A DNA stretch of 64,000 bases, taken from NCBI GenBank assembly GCA_943735955.1, contig OX030961.1, positions 7,017,920 to 7,081,919 of the forward strand, read 5' to 3'. This DNA comes from Piscicola geometra (taxonomy: Eukaryota; Annelida; Clitellata; Hirudinida; Piscicolidae). This document shows positions 18,971 to 29,735 of this stretch, piece after piece. The notes under the pieces were generated by a model that saw only the letters and a list, made by a program, of their open reading frames with translations, was not told where the DNA came from and did not search any database. The position numbers were made by a program, and so were the translations under genes. The stretch's first letter is position 1; each line of letters begins with the position of its first letter.

Positions 18971-20440
18971 TGAAAACTAAAATTATGAATGACTTTTTTT
19001 AACCCTTACAGGTAACAACTGCTAATGCTTTTGCAGGTTAAAGAAAATACATTTAAATGGATGAATGAATGAAAGGACAGCCTCATTCCAACCTTCCTGA
19101 TCACTCTTCACCCAGATTATGCACGTGTTCTCGTTCATCAGCCTGCCTCTCAAGGGAGCAGTGCACAAGACTGCTTCTTCATCTTCTTGATGTTGTCGTT
19201 GGAAAAATGAAGTCATTGTCTTGCCTGACGACTTGTACACCTCCAAGGCTCTGCAAGATGAGAAGGAATAGCGGAATATGTATCCAAATTGCCGTCAACA
19301 TTGATCTGCTTATGGACCAAAAATCGCTAAAAATAGAAAAATGTTTTACAAAAACAGCATCTTGAGAATTACAAATCACCTTTTAACTTTGCGGACGTCA
19401 TTTGGATGGATTTGGTCAGCCCTCCTTGCATCTACCCTCCTCAGTTGCTCGTGCAAAGAAACCTCATCAGAGACGTCTTGACTGCGGTTGTTTTTCTGAG
19501 CAGTTGTGCCACATTCCTTACTGGTAGAGTCATTGTCGGTTTTGTCTTCGTTGTCTTCCTGTGAATGGGATAGACGATTTCCTAATCATAGAAGCATAGA
19601 ATTTGTAAATACCATTTAAAAGTGCACTTTATTGTTCTCTATTTTTTTTCTTTCATCATTCATTAACAAAACAATTTCTTAAATACTATGATGATTGAGA
19701 GAAGTGAAGGACAGACATGGAGAGATGGAGAGTGGGCATCGAGGGGCAGCACAAAGTCCCAGAGAAGGGCTTCGATGTAGTAGTTGGTGCCGCCAACGAT
19801 GATGGGCACCTTGCCTCTAGCGTGGATGTCCTTCAACTGTTTGCAAGTTAATCTTTGATTACAAAGTTTAAAATTCCAGTTTGAGTGTGAATAAAAACCT
19901 TCACTATGCATTGAACAAGAATTATATCGAAAATGTCTGATTAATATTTATACCTCAGCATTGTAAATTTACAATGAAAGTACATGATTCTTACAATGAT
20001 AGAAGCATCTTTTTTGTAGTTGATGATGTTGTAGTTGGAATGGTGAGGGTCCAGGAAGGACATCATGTGATGAGGAGACAAAGCCATCTCTACAGCTGTC
20101 ACCTTATTGGTCACTATGTCCAGGCCTTTGTACATCTATTGTGGAGGTGGAAGGTGCATGCAAGTGGTTGGAGAATATATGAAGGAAGTGGAAGCATAGG
20201 AAGAAGATGCAGAAAATTATTCATAAAAATATTACGCTGTGAAGACCCCTTTAATATTAGCCACGAGTGTAAAAGATTAATAAATTTTAATCTTATACTT
20301 TTTTGTTCACCTTACCAGGTAAGGCTTACCTGCATAGCATCTGCGTTGATAATTTCACCATTGAACTTTTGAGCTAGTTCAATGCTTAACTTAGATTTTC
20401 CACTGCCAGTTGATCCCAGTATTACCACCACAGGATTCAT
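17034..20440 (-). CDS. TRIT1: tRNA dimethylallyltransferase (TRIT1/MiaA family)
   Basis: Transfers an isopentenyl group to A37 of tRNAs, in mitochondria and cytosol in animals. The minus-strand protein starts with [20 protein letters not shown], a P-loop as in MiaA/TRIT1, followed by [52 protein letters not shown] and [12 protein letters not shown], all landmarks of the family in the usual order. The C-terminal half of the zinc finger is split over two exons (CLECGRVF then [11 protein letters not shown]), giving the C2H2 matrin-type finger of eukaryotic TRIT1. Exons (minus) are 20440-20330, 20135-19995, 19836-19717, 19558-19380, 19250-19093, 18848-18752, about 18448-18330, about 18220-18115, about 17857-17752, about 17418-17306 and about 17212-17034. 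The borders of the 18.1-18.4 kb exons are the least certain. Two introns carry (GAT)n arrays and one carries a dispersed repeat. Confidence 0.92.
17993..18071 (-). repeat. Dispersed repeat, copy 2 (inverted)
   Basis: The reverse complement matches 10680-10757 with about 95% identity over its core. It lies inside a TRIT1 intron. The two copies flank the Kv2 gene in opposite orientation. Confidence 0.75.
18444..18538. repeat. (GAT)n/(GAC)n microsatellite in TRIT1 intron
   Basis: GAT triplets with GGT, GAC and AAT interruptions; it borders a TRIT1 exon. Confidence 0.85.
18909..18969. repeat. Pure (GAT)n microsatellite in TRIT1 intron
   Basis: About 20 uninterrupted GAT units between TRIT1 exons. 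Its purity suggests recent expansion and length polymorphism. Confidence 0.92.
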
Positions 20441-20921
20441 TCTTTTACATTTTTTTAATAATCTTACAAGAAACATTTAAAAGTAGACTTTTAAAGTGAA
20501 TGATGAAAAGTGATTATAAAGTTAAATATTTAAAAACAAAATTTATTAAACTAAACAATTTTAAAAAACTGGCCAAATATTATAATGTCAAGTAACTATT
20601 ATAATAATAATAAATTATGCTTTGATTTTCATTTATTTTCATAGTTTTTAGGTATTCTAAAATTGTCACTAGTTGGCATTATGTTTTTGTGAAAAAAACT
20701 ACATGATAAGAGGCTCTCTACACGTAATCCAGACAAGAACGTATCAGCGAAATCGTTTGAAAGTGCCAACTCACAAGCAATCAATCCATTATACTTATAT
20801 ACAAAATTTGAAAGTTGATTATCTAAACCTTTTCAAATAAACCTCCTCTCCTTCCACCTTCTCCATCTCCCTCCACTCTCTCCCCTTCATCTCTCCCTTC
20901 TCCATCTCCCCTCTCCCTCCT

Positions 20922-22565
20922 TCACAGGCCACTGTCGATGAATCTCAGGCAAGTGAGCGCCTTCTGATGTCCCTCATACTGTTTGCACACCTCCCCTGTC
21001 GTGGCGTTCCAGAGACGAGCCTTGTTGTCCGAACAGGCTGTATAGGGTGGGTGTCATGGCTGGGTGGGTAAGTGCGTAGGTAGATGGGTAGGTGGGTGGG
21101 TAGGTTGATAGGTGGGCGGGTAAGTGGATGGATGGGCGGGTAGGTGAGTTGGTGATATGGATGGGTAGGTGGATGGGTTGGTGAGTGAGTGGGTAGATAA
21201 GTGAGAGGATGGGTGGGTGAGTGAGAGGCTGGGTGAGTAAGTGGGTAGGTAAATGGATGGTATGGGTTGATGAGTAGGAGGTTCAGTGGGTAAGCAGGTA
21301 GGTTGTTGGGTGGATAGAAGATAAGATGGTGAATTACCGATAAGTTTTTTGAAAAGCTCATAAACAAATAAAATCAAAATCTGTTGCAAACAAAACCAAA
21401 GTAGATGAAAAACCACAAATCGTATAAAAAAACGCCCACACAGACGAACCAGTGAAGAGGAGTTGTGAGTCGTCGGAGAAGGCACAGTCCCTCACCCAGC
21501 GGAGGTCTGGATGGCTGAGTTGTTGGAGGCACGTGTTGCCAGAGGTCCTCCACAGCCTGTGTGTATGCGTGTGTTGGTTTTGGTTGGTTAGGCTGGTGCA
21601 GTTTTTTTTATATTCTTTATCTTATTCTTATTCTAGCTGTCATAATGGAAAACCTTGACAATGCAATGTCTTAAATGTCCTATTTATTTTTGAAGCGTAT
21701 TAGTGAACAAACTTGGCGCTTCCGTCAGCTGAGGTGGTGGCAAGGAGTCTGCGCGAGAATGGGAAAATATCAATGAATGTGGGTTCAATAATAAAGAATA
21801 AATTAATATTCAGATCTTAGTCGTTCAAATCAAAAGACCTCATCACCCACAAACAACACCCCTCTCTTCACCTCCTCCAAACACCCTTTTCCCCCACCCC
21901 AAAAACACCACCAACACACCACCCTTCACCCCCTCTCCAACCTAACCCCCCCTCTAACTTAACCCCCCCCCCCCCCCAAACCTAAACCCTCCCCCCTCCA
22001 ACCTAACCCCCCCCCCCCCCCCAAACCTAAACCCTCCCCCCTCCAACCTAACCCCCCCCCCCCCCAAACCTAAACCCTCCCCCCTCCAACCTAACCCCCC
22101 CCCAAACCCCCCCCCCCCCCCCCAAATCTAAACCCTTTCCTCCCAAACACCGACGTGGAGTCGGGACTGTAGAGGCATTTGAGGGCGTAGTTCTTGTGCG
22201 CCTGGAAGCGACTGCTCAGACAAGTGTCCCCTGACGGCTGCAGTCGCCACACCAGACACTCGCCCTGTGGTGGTGGTGGTGGTGGTGATGATGATGTTTA
22301 ATTCATATAGCCCTAAGGTAAGCAACTTGTAAATAAAATGAAAGATTCTAAATTTAGCACAACGAAAAATGAATGGATTGAAAGAAGGGTAGATGGATGA
22401 ATGAAGGGATGAGCAAATGAATGAATCACCTTGGTGTTGACACTGGCCAATGAAGTGGCTTCGGAGTTGAGGCAGATGCTCAGCACTGAGCAGCCCTGCT
22501 TCTCCGCCTGTGAGAGCATCAGTATGTGTGTGTGTGTGTGCTTGTGTCTGTGTGTGAGTGTGTGT

Positions 22566-22636
<71 letters not shown>

Positions 22637-24522
22637 TGTGTGTGCTTGTGTGTGTGTCTGTCTGTGTATGTGTGTGTGTGCTTGTGTGTGTGTGTCTGTC
22701 TGTGTATGTGTGTGTGTGCTTGTGTGTGTGTGTCTGTGTGTGTGTATGAGTGTGTGTGTGTTTGTGTGTGTGTGTGAGTGAATACTTCATCGTTTCAAAA
22801 AACCTAGATTACACTTAGCTCCATAAATTTCCAATGAAGTGGTTTAATTACATTAAATTTCAGTTTATTAAACTAAATAAAAGTTCAATGATGCATCAGC
22901 TGGACGGATGGATCGATGGATGGATCGATGGATGGATCGATGGATGGATGGATGGATGGATGGATGGATAGATGGATGAATGGATGGATGAATGGATGGA
23001 TGAATGGATGGATGGATGGATGGCAGCTTAACCAGAGTGACTTTGGCGTCTGCCCTCAAGTCGAACAGGTGCACCAGTCCATCCTGCTCCGCCACAAAGA
23101 CCCTGTCCTGTCGCCGTTGCAAGATTTTTTTTTTTTTTTTTTTATTCAGTTTTTATTTTTTCATTTCTTACTTTGATAATGCATGAAAAGAAAATAGGGG
23201 TTTGAGAAAAAAAACAATTTAATTATCGTCAAACATTATAAAAATCACGCATATCAGTGAACGCAAACATCACTCATAAATTTCCCGCCATAAACATTCC
23301 TCCCTCACCAGAACCATAACCCTACCCCAGCCACAGCACTACAACAACAGGCTCAGCCACCTGGCTTGGGTGGAGAGTGAAGGCGTTGATGGGTGAGTGG
23401 CAGGAAAAAGACTTGTCAGTTGTGGATGACTTAGTTCTGGATAGAATCATTTTTTTATATTATAGATTAATAAATTAATAATATGGTTGGATAGATAATA
23501 TGACTGGATAGATTAATAGATAACTGATATATGGATAAAAGAATACATGGATGTATGAAGGCATTGATAGATGGATGAGTGCTAGGATGCATGGATGAAT
23601 GGGTGCATAGATAAATGAGTGCATGGATGGATAGATGGATGAGCGCATGGATAGATAGATGGATGAGCACATGGATGGATGCAACCTGAGATCCCACATG
23701 CGTAGGTGTCCATCTTCCCCAGACTGCATCACAAAGTTGCAGTCTGCCATGAACTGTACCTGTGCAAATGTAATGTTGTGTGTTGTATGCTGTAGATATT
23801 AGAGGTTGTAATGTTGACTCCACAAGAAATTTATAAAAAATAAAGGTTCAAAAATGAAAATACACTTTTTGAGATGTAAAGAAGAAGAATGTGTGAATAT
23901 AAAATACATTTGGTTATAGAACTGTGGGTTTTTTAGTGCAAAAATACATGTTGGTAATGAACTTTAGTCCCTCCACAGCATAGCACAGATGCACACCAAG
24001 CATGCATAAAGACCTGTGTGACATTCTTTGACAAGCCTTCAATGTTGAAAGTGGAGGTTTGGTTACTGCTTGCTACATCATATAAACGGATCTGTTGGTG
24101 GACTGGTGGTCAGTGCAAATAGATTTATTCAAGTAACTCATTGATTTAATCATTATTTTTTAAATAATATACTTGATTTTAATTATTACCACACTCACCA
24201 GCAGCTGCTAAGTATTTTTTATTTGAAGATATGTCCATGTGATTCACTTGCTGAAAATTATTTATTAGAACAGTTTTATTTAAATTTAAATAAAATTAAT
24301 AAGCATTAAAAATTTTGGGAAATTATATTAAAATTATCAATAATTATTATAAATATAAAAACATACCGAATCTTGGTATTGAATGCTTTTAAAACAGGTG
24401 CCGTCATACGCCACCCAGAACTTGATCTGGTGGTCGTAAGAGGCGGTCACCAGAAGGGCTGTTTCCAGCGGATTGCTCTCGTAGAACATTTTGCGAGCTT
24501 TCAGATCATCTAAGTCATCCAT
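20922..24522 (-). CDS. MLST8: mLST8/LST8 WD40 subunit of TOR complexes
   Basis: Beta-propeller scaffold that binds the TOR kinase domain in TORC1 and TORC2. Eleven minus-strand exons join in frame to 322 residues (human about 326): 24522-24367, 24250-24199, 24102-24014, 23759-23686, 23436-23361, 23107-23033, 22507-22430, 22264-22155, 21748-21713, 21556-21450 and 21037-20922. Diagnostic stretches in order are [113 protein letters not shown] and the C terminus [13 protein letters not shown], which match LST8 blade by blade. One exon is only 36 bp. Its flanking donors (gtcggt and gtttgt) were chosen because they preserve frame and homology. The introns are packed with different simple repeats. 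It lies 607 bp downstream of the G-gamma gene on the same strand. Confidence 0.94.
21045..21330. repeat. Degenerate (GGTR)n-type minisatellite in mLST8 intron
   Basis: Imperfect GGGTAGGT/GGGTGGAT units over almost 300 bases of the last mLST8 intron. The opposite strand reads as spurious threonine/proline-rich frames. Confidence 0.8.
21945..22140. repeat. Poly-C minisatellite, unit about 50 bp
   Basis: About three and a half copies of a unit made of AAACCTAAACCCTCCCCCCT, then CCAACCTAA, then a run of 7-17 C. On the mLST8 sense strand this is G-rich. It begins about 10-15 bases beyond the splice donor at 22154 and fills the start of that intron. Confidence 0.88.
22524..22782. repeat. (TG)n microsatellite in mLST8 intron
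   Basis: About 250 bases of TG dinucleotide repeat with scattered TC, TA and CT interruptions, CA-rich on the mLST8 sense strand. Confidence 0.95.
22903..23023. repeat. (ATGG)n tetranucleotide array in mLST8 intron
   Basis: ATGG units with ATCG and AATGG variants, ending just before the exon at 23033. Confidence 0.93.
23480..23685. repeat. Degenerate (GGAT)n array in mLST8 intron
   Basis: Diverged GGAT/AGAT units with GCAT interruptions abut the exon 23686-23759. It resembles an older version of the array at 22903-23023. Confidence 0.8.
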
Positions 24523-25129
24523 GCTTTATTTTTTTGCATTCACTATTTATATCAGGCAATCTTTCGAGCATTTAAATCAAGAAATGTAGGTAGTTGGTAA
24601 AAAGTAAAAATGGTTAAAATAATTAAGAGAAAAATATTCCTATTTTTAAAACTTTACTGTAATTTCATTTTAAATATTAATTGATTAAAAAAACTATTCA
24701 TAGATAGAAAAAGCACTTAGGCATAATTCTAAGCTAAGACCTCCTACTCCTAAGATGGACTTGAATGCTGAACAGAAGAAAAAAAAATTATATTTCTTAT
24801 TTTTCCTCAAATAAATTTTTTTAGAGTTTAGATGATTTATTCACTCATGTTAATCAGTTATATCAGGATTTGGAACATCTATAGAGAATGCAAAGCTATA
24901 ATAAATGCATTATTTTCCATAAATGTTTTAGTACACGAAAGATTTAAAAAAGAATGAAACATTTAATCTTACAAGCTAATAGAACGTCAATACAAACTCC
25001 TCATGATTTCTCCAAAACCACACCATGATTTTCAAAGGTAACATTTGATACACTACCAAATGGATCGAAGTAATTGAATAGCCTTCAAATTTGATTGTAA
25101 CATTGAATAGAATTTTTAAAAGAAAAGTT
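24523..25129. other. Spacer between G-gamma and mLST8
   Basis: 607 bp, A+T-rich. It should contain the 3' UTR of the G-gamma gene and the mLST8 promoter. No exon or RNA gene was recognised. Confidence 0.6.
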
Positions 25130-25330
25130 TCAGAAAATAAGACAACTGCTTTTCTCAATGAAGGGATTGAGTTTTTTGTCGATGCCACAGAGAAGGGCAT
25201 CGTTGGCCTTGTGCACCTCTGTGTACTGGATCATTTCTCTCAAAGTCTTTGACAAAGGCTGTCTCTCAATTCTGCACTCCATCCTTAGACTTTCCACGAT
25301 CGCCTTCTGCTGAGAGATGCTTGTAGACAT
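25130..25330 (-). CDS. Heterotrimeric G-protein gamma subunit
   Basis: Small prenylated partner of G-beta at the inner plasma membrane. The single-exon frame encodes 66 residues beginning MSTSISQQKAIVESLRME, with the gamma-family motif order (V-E-x-L-R-M-E, I-E-R, S-K, L-x-x-Y), NPFIEKSS before the end, and a C-terminal CaaX box CLIF. Length and layout match G-gamma proteins. The ATG is preceded by TATTTTAAG-AA, which could be a 3' splice site for a 5' UTR intron, as in many gamma genes. It is first in a run of three co-oriented genes and is divergent to the aquaporin at 25932, with 601 bp between the two starts. Confidence 0.9.
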   Translation of the reverse strand: MSTSISQQKAIVESLRMECRIERQPLSKTLREMIQYTEVHKANDALLCGIDKKLNPFIEKSSCLIF

Positions 25331-25931
25331 TTCTTAAAATATTAGTTGAAGAGAAAATCTGAAATGGGATACAATATTCTAATTAATTTGTTTATTTTCT
25401 CAAAAAATTAAAAGAAATATTTTGCAACAAACCGAGAACGAAAGAGGAAATGGAGTTCGAAGAAATATGTCGATTATGATAATTTATTATTATCGCAAGA
25501 CCAAAGACCGTTCAATTACTTTAAATATTAAAAAAAAAGAGCAAAAGCTAAAAATAAAAAAATAACATTTTAAATAAAGTGAGTTTTGAAAAAACGATTG
25601 AAACCATTTCAAAGAATATTATGAATAAAAAACTTTAAAATCCCAAATACCTATAGTAATACTATATATATATGATGAATCCTTTTTTGAAAATCATCTA
25701 TAAAAACTATTATCCCGATTCCCAAAAAATTCAATAATTTAACTTTTAAGAATTAAGTGAGTTTAATTTTAAACATTTTTATTTATTGACAAGTTTTAAA
25801 AAACGTCAGAATAATTGTAAAATGAAATAAAAACATTCAAAAAAAACGTAAAATACATTTATAAAAAAATTGCAACATAAAGAAAAAACTATGAAGACAA
25901 CTAATTTGAGGATAACACCGTGCGACCAGTC
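25331..25931. other. Divergent promoter region, G-gamma / aquaporin
   Basis: 601 bp of A+T-rich DNA between divergent start codons. No gene is visible; promoters for both directions presumably lie here. Confidence 0.5.
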
Positions 25932-26939
25932 ATGCATATTCCTCTGGAATCTCCAGGGACCTTGTGCCTTCTCTTCGCATTCCTTTTTTACTCTTCAGGC
26001 CGTCTCTTTCAAACGTTTTCTGTGAGAAATCTCAGAATTGGTTTGCATTCGCCTCTTCTTGATGGTTCAATGTCGTTCGTGATTGCGGGCACTTTTCTCC
26101 AATACTCTTTCATTTCATTCTTTTATGGAAAATACTTATCGCAAGTTCTGACTGCTGTCGAGTTCATGCTCCTGGGAGAAGTGATGGTAGGAGGCTCAGC
26201 AAATCCGTTGGACAACATCGTGGTTTCCAAATGGAATGATTGGCTCACTTATGCCAAGATCCCTTTCCAAATCCTAGGAGCTTTCACGGCAATTCTGTTT
26301 AGCGTGTTTTTGTGGAGTTTCACTTATGGCCAGTTTGAAAGCACCATCTTTAGCACGGCGAAAGGGGAAGAGCATAAAGTAATTGAAAACTTCCTGTGCA
26401 CGCTACCCATCAGTGTTTCTTATCGGAACGGCTTTCTCTCAGAGTTGTTGGGCTCGATGGTGAGACTGGTGATCGCCAGATGGAGCACCTGCAGACGCAA
26501 GTGGAGCAACAAGACAGTGGCTTTGTTGTGTAGAGTGAGCCTCAAGCTGCAAGGTTCTGTCTTTTCGTTGTTTTAAAACGATACTTTGTAAAATTTGTTT
26601 CGAAAATATTTGATTAGACTACACTATTTCACATTTAAAAAAATTTATAACTTTACTCATCATTTTTGTAAATAGTCGATCTTGTTTAACATCACCAACC
26701 TCTTCTATGCAGGCTCCTTTACAAGCAATTACGTGGTCAACCCTCTTATCTTCCTCAACCATGTTTTCTTCTGTCCCAGGCAAATCGACAGGGCTTTCTT
26801 CATTGTGTACTGCATAGCACCCATCCTTGGATCCATTCTTGCTTCTGTGCTGCAAATCCTGCCTCATCAAAGCATCTCACGGAAAAAATGTTTGCATAAT
26901 CGAGAAAAAATTAAACAGAATGTTAAGAAAAAATTTTAA
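25932..26939 (+). CDS. Unorthodox aquaporin (AQP11/12-like), paralog 1
   Basis: Predicted six-helix channel of the AQP11/12 (superaquaporin) group, usually intracellular (ER). Exons 25932-26553 and 26713-26939 join in phase 1 to 282 residues. Features in order are helix TLCLLFAFLFYSSGRLF, helix 2 around SMSFVIAGTFLQYSF, the first half-helix box GGSANPLDNIV, helix 3 FQILGAFTAILFSVFLW, helix 4 with the conserved acidic residue in GFLSELLGSMVRLV, the second box NYVVNPLIFLNH, and last helix FFIVYCIAPILGSILASVLQ, which closely resembles AQP11 (FFIVYW-LAP-LG). Both boxes read NPL instead of NPA. ATG 25932 is the first in-frame ATG; an earlier ATG at 25891 is out of frame. The tail is lysine-rich. 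Tandem with the paralog at 27544. Confidence 0.82.
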
Positions 26940-27543
26940 TTTTCTAAAGTTTAGATAAATCTTGAGTAGTAAGATTAAAACATTTTTAGGTTTTATGTTT
27001 AAGCTTGTGTTTGATTCGTTTTCATACATTAAACAAAATAGTATTTAAATCTATTCTCTCACATAGAAAATGGAAAAAATAAAGGAAGCTGAATGTTTTT
27101 CAATTTTAATTCTTAAGGTTTAAAAAAAATAATAATTCAAGAACGTATTCTTAAGAAGGGCTCATTTTACATACTGCTCTTTGGTGTGGTTATGTCAGAT
27201 TTATTTCGGTAAAGTTAAATTTAAATAAAAACTATTTATGCTTGCAAACCATACATTTGCTCAATCTTATAGGCAAATGAACAAAAAAAGAATAAATAAA
27301 TAAGAGATATTAGCAAGTTACACTCATTTTTTCTCATATTTTACCAAAGTTAGTAATAAAATATAAGATTTCAAGGCTCAATTAGTTAATCATTTTTTAA
27401 CTATAACATTTATTAGGCTCCTAAACACGTCAATGAAAAAGAAAAAGTGAATTTTGCATAATTATAAAAACAAACAAAAAAACAACAAATTTGTATTTTT
27501 AAAAACACACTAGAATTGGAAGCAAAATGAGTAAAAACAAAAA
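26940..27543. other. Spacer between tandem aquaporins
   Basis: 604 bp, very A+T-rich, with AATAAA at 27078-27083 that could end the first transcript. No other feature is seen. Confidence 0.6.
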
Positions 27544-28496
27544 ATGTTTGACTGGTCAAGACCCATCCTAGAGTTTGGCGTGTACACCCTCATTTTTCTA
27601 GCCATCAGCCTCTGCTTCAACTATTTAGTGAAACTCTCTTTCCACCGCAAGATCCAGCGATGTTTCCTGGACCTGTCGATGGCCTTCATGGTTTCAGGCC
27701 TCTTCAACCAAAACTCCATCCTAGCTCTTTACTATGGCTATTACTACGCCATCTTTTTCCACACAATTGAACTCTTCATCTTCTCGCTCCTTTCTCTCTA
27801 CGGCTTCGAAAACCCACTGGACAACGTGTGCAGGATAGCGAACAAGTACTGGGATGGTCTCCTGAGCATCCCCTTCCAGATGCTGGGCGCCTTTATTGCA
27901 GCTAACATGAGCCTCTTTCTATGGAACCTCCGCTACAAGAACCACTCCTCCAACAAACCAGCGGAAGATGGTCAGTCTTTTCTGCCTTCATCGTCACCAG
28001 AGTCGTTCTGTCAGGAAGCTTTAAAGGCAAATGCCTTCGAAGGATTTTATTTGGAGTTTCTAGGATCTTTGGTGAGATTGGTGCTGAGAGTGTGGAAGAT
28101 GAGCAAGGATAAGTGGAAGAACGAAGTGATGGTGGTTGCTCTGCAGATCATCTTGAAAATACAAGGTTTCGTCAATATTTCGATCATATTCCATAGGTTT
28201 TGAAATAGCTAAATGTTGTACCAGTCACTAAAATAGAATAAAGTAAAAAATATTTTTTACCGGTTCTCTTCTTAAAAGCCTTTTAATTAACCCATTCATC
28301 AGGTCCTTATACCACCAACTTCATTGTGAACCCCACGTTTATCGTCACTTACGGCGTCTTCTGTCCAAACAAGCCAGTAATGGTGGTTTTCAATGTGTAT
28401 GTGGTGGCTCCTGTCATAGGCTCCTTGTGCGCCAACTTCTTCAAGATCATTCCAGGACCAAACAGCAAGAGACACAAAGGTGTTTCCAGAGTTTGA
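27544..28496 (+). CDS. Unorthodox aquaporin (AQP11/12-like), paralog 2
   Basis: Second AQP11/12-like channel, 271 residues, exons 27544-28165 and 28303-28496. Exon 1 has exactly the same length (622 bp) as in paralog 1, and the intron falls at the same phase-1 glycine codon, so the pair arose by tandem duplication. Landmarks are helix 1 VYTLIFLAISLCFNYLV, helix 2 DLSMAFMVSGLFNQNS, first box YGFENPLDNVC, helix 3 FQMLGAFIAANMSLFLW, helix 4 GFYLEFLGSLVRLVLRVW with the conserved glutamate, second box FIVNPTFIVTY, and a final helix containing VYVVAPVIGSL. Its NPA boxes read NPL and NPT. The two proteins differ strongly outside these blocks, so the duplication is old. An AATAAA lies 43 bases after the stop. 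Confidence 0.82.
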
Positions 28497-29735
28497 CCAC
28501 TGCTACAGCTTATGTATATGAGATTCGATCCAAGGTTGAATAAAAGGGTTAAAAAAGTTAAAATATGTTTTTATGTAAAAAACAAAAAAGTTGTAAGTAA
28601 AACAAAAAATTGTAATATTAATTTTTTTAATTTAAAATAAACTCTGTAACAAATATTCGAATTAATTTCAACATTCTAGAATGCATAAAAATCGATCAAA
28701 GAAGCATAAAAAAATGTGGAATTCCAAGCGGAATGTCGATGCCATGTCCGAATGGAGAGGGGAGGGTCGAAAACGTAGTAACTTCCAGCTTGACCTATGG
28801 TCAGGAGCTAGATTGTAATCAATAACCTTGTAGTCAAAGAAAACATATAAAGCTTTGCAGCAGTAGTCCGGAAACTCGTATGGGTTCGTACCTCGATTAC
28901 TTTTCGCTTCTCGTAGGCCAAGCCCCTTAACGGTCCTTTCACGTCTCGTACCAGACCTTCTCCATGGTGCTGGGGATTGCATTCAATGAGATTTTCAAAT
29001 ATTCTGGTCACAATTTAGCTACGGAACTTGCAGGCTTGGTCATAATTCAATGTTTTAACCGTGTATGCAATTATTATTATGCATTTATCGATCGTTAAAT
29101 TTAATTATTATATGAAATTATGTTTTCGTTCAAAACCTTTTGTGAAATCTCTAGAGGAAAAAGCTTTTTTCAAATACACCCATTAAAAAGAGCCAGACAA
29201 TTTTTTAGTAAAACATTTTAATAAATAGGCATGGAAATGTAATAAGTCGTGAAAATATAAATAATTTTATTTATTTTTAATCTTTTTAAACCAACCTAGT
29301 ATCTAGAAAAATCGGATATGTAAAAGACATAGAAATATGGGTTTTGGATCATCAATGGAAATATCACTAATAAATTATTATTCAAAACTAAAATTTTAAA
29401 TTATTTTTTATTTAGAATATTAATTTCAGTAATTTAACCCTAAATAAAATTGTTTTTACTAAGAATTTTCCACAGACAATCTATTTAAGGAGCTTACGTC
29501 ACACAGTCTATGTAAAGTGGTGTTTAGTTTAACTTCGCCTTAACTCTCAATTAGAACCTTCTTATCCAAAAGTCGTTTATTGAACAATTTCAAGACTATA
29601 AACACCACTATTACTTCAACAAAAATAAAATTACATTTGGTTTTAATTTTCTATTTCTATTTAAAACGTCTTTTGTGAGTCTCGTCGAATTACGCAATTT
29701 TTGGATTTAATTTTCTAGGTTAATTGTTAGAAAAC
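28497..29735. other. Intergenic region with a GC-richer island
   Basis: 1.2 kb before TENT5. Most is A+T-rich, but 28700-29010 is visibly richer in G+C and is open in two minus-strand frames (for example a 104-codon frame 28982-28668 with LGLREAKSNRGTNPYEF). I recognise neither a protein nor a structural RNA there. It could be a repeat remnant, a non-coding exon or a small unrecognised gene. Confidence 0.5.
28539..28544 (+). terminator. Candidate poly(A) signal, aquaporin 2
   Basis: AATAAA, 43 bases after the stop codon of the second aquaporin. Confidence 0.55.

Noticed and set aside
21945..22140. Interstitial telomere array
   Set aside because: Contains CCTAAACCCT and CCTAACCCC strings, but the repeat unit is about 50 bp dominated by C runs, not a regular TTAGGG array.
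22128..22790. Long His/Thr-rich minus frame and Cys/Val-rich plus frames
   Set aside because: Translations of the (TG)n microsatellite and the flanking mLST8 exons in wrong frames.
25932..28496. TRIC (TMEM38) cation channels as identity of the tandem membrane proteins
   Set aside because: The NPx boxes, helix-4 glutamate and the FFIVYCIAP block fit AQP11/12; TRIC landmarks are absent.
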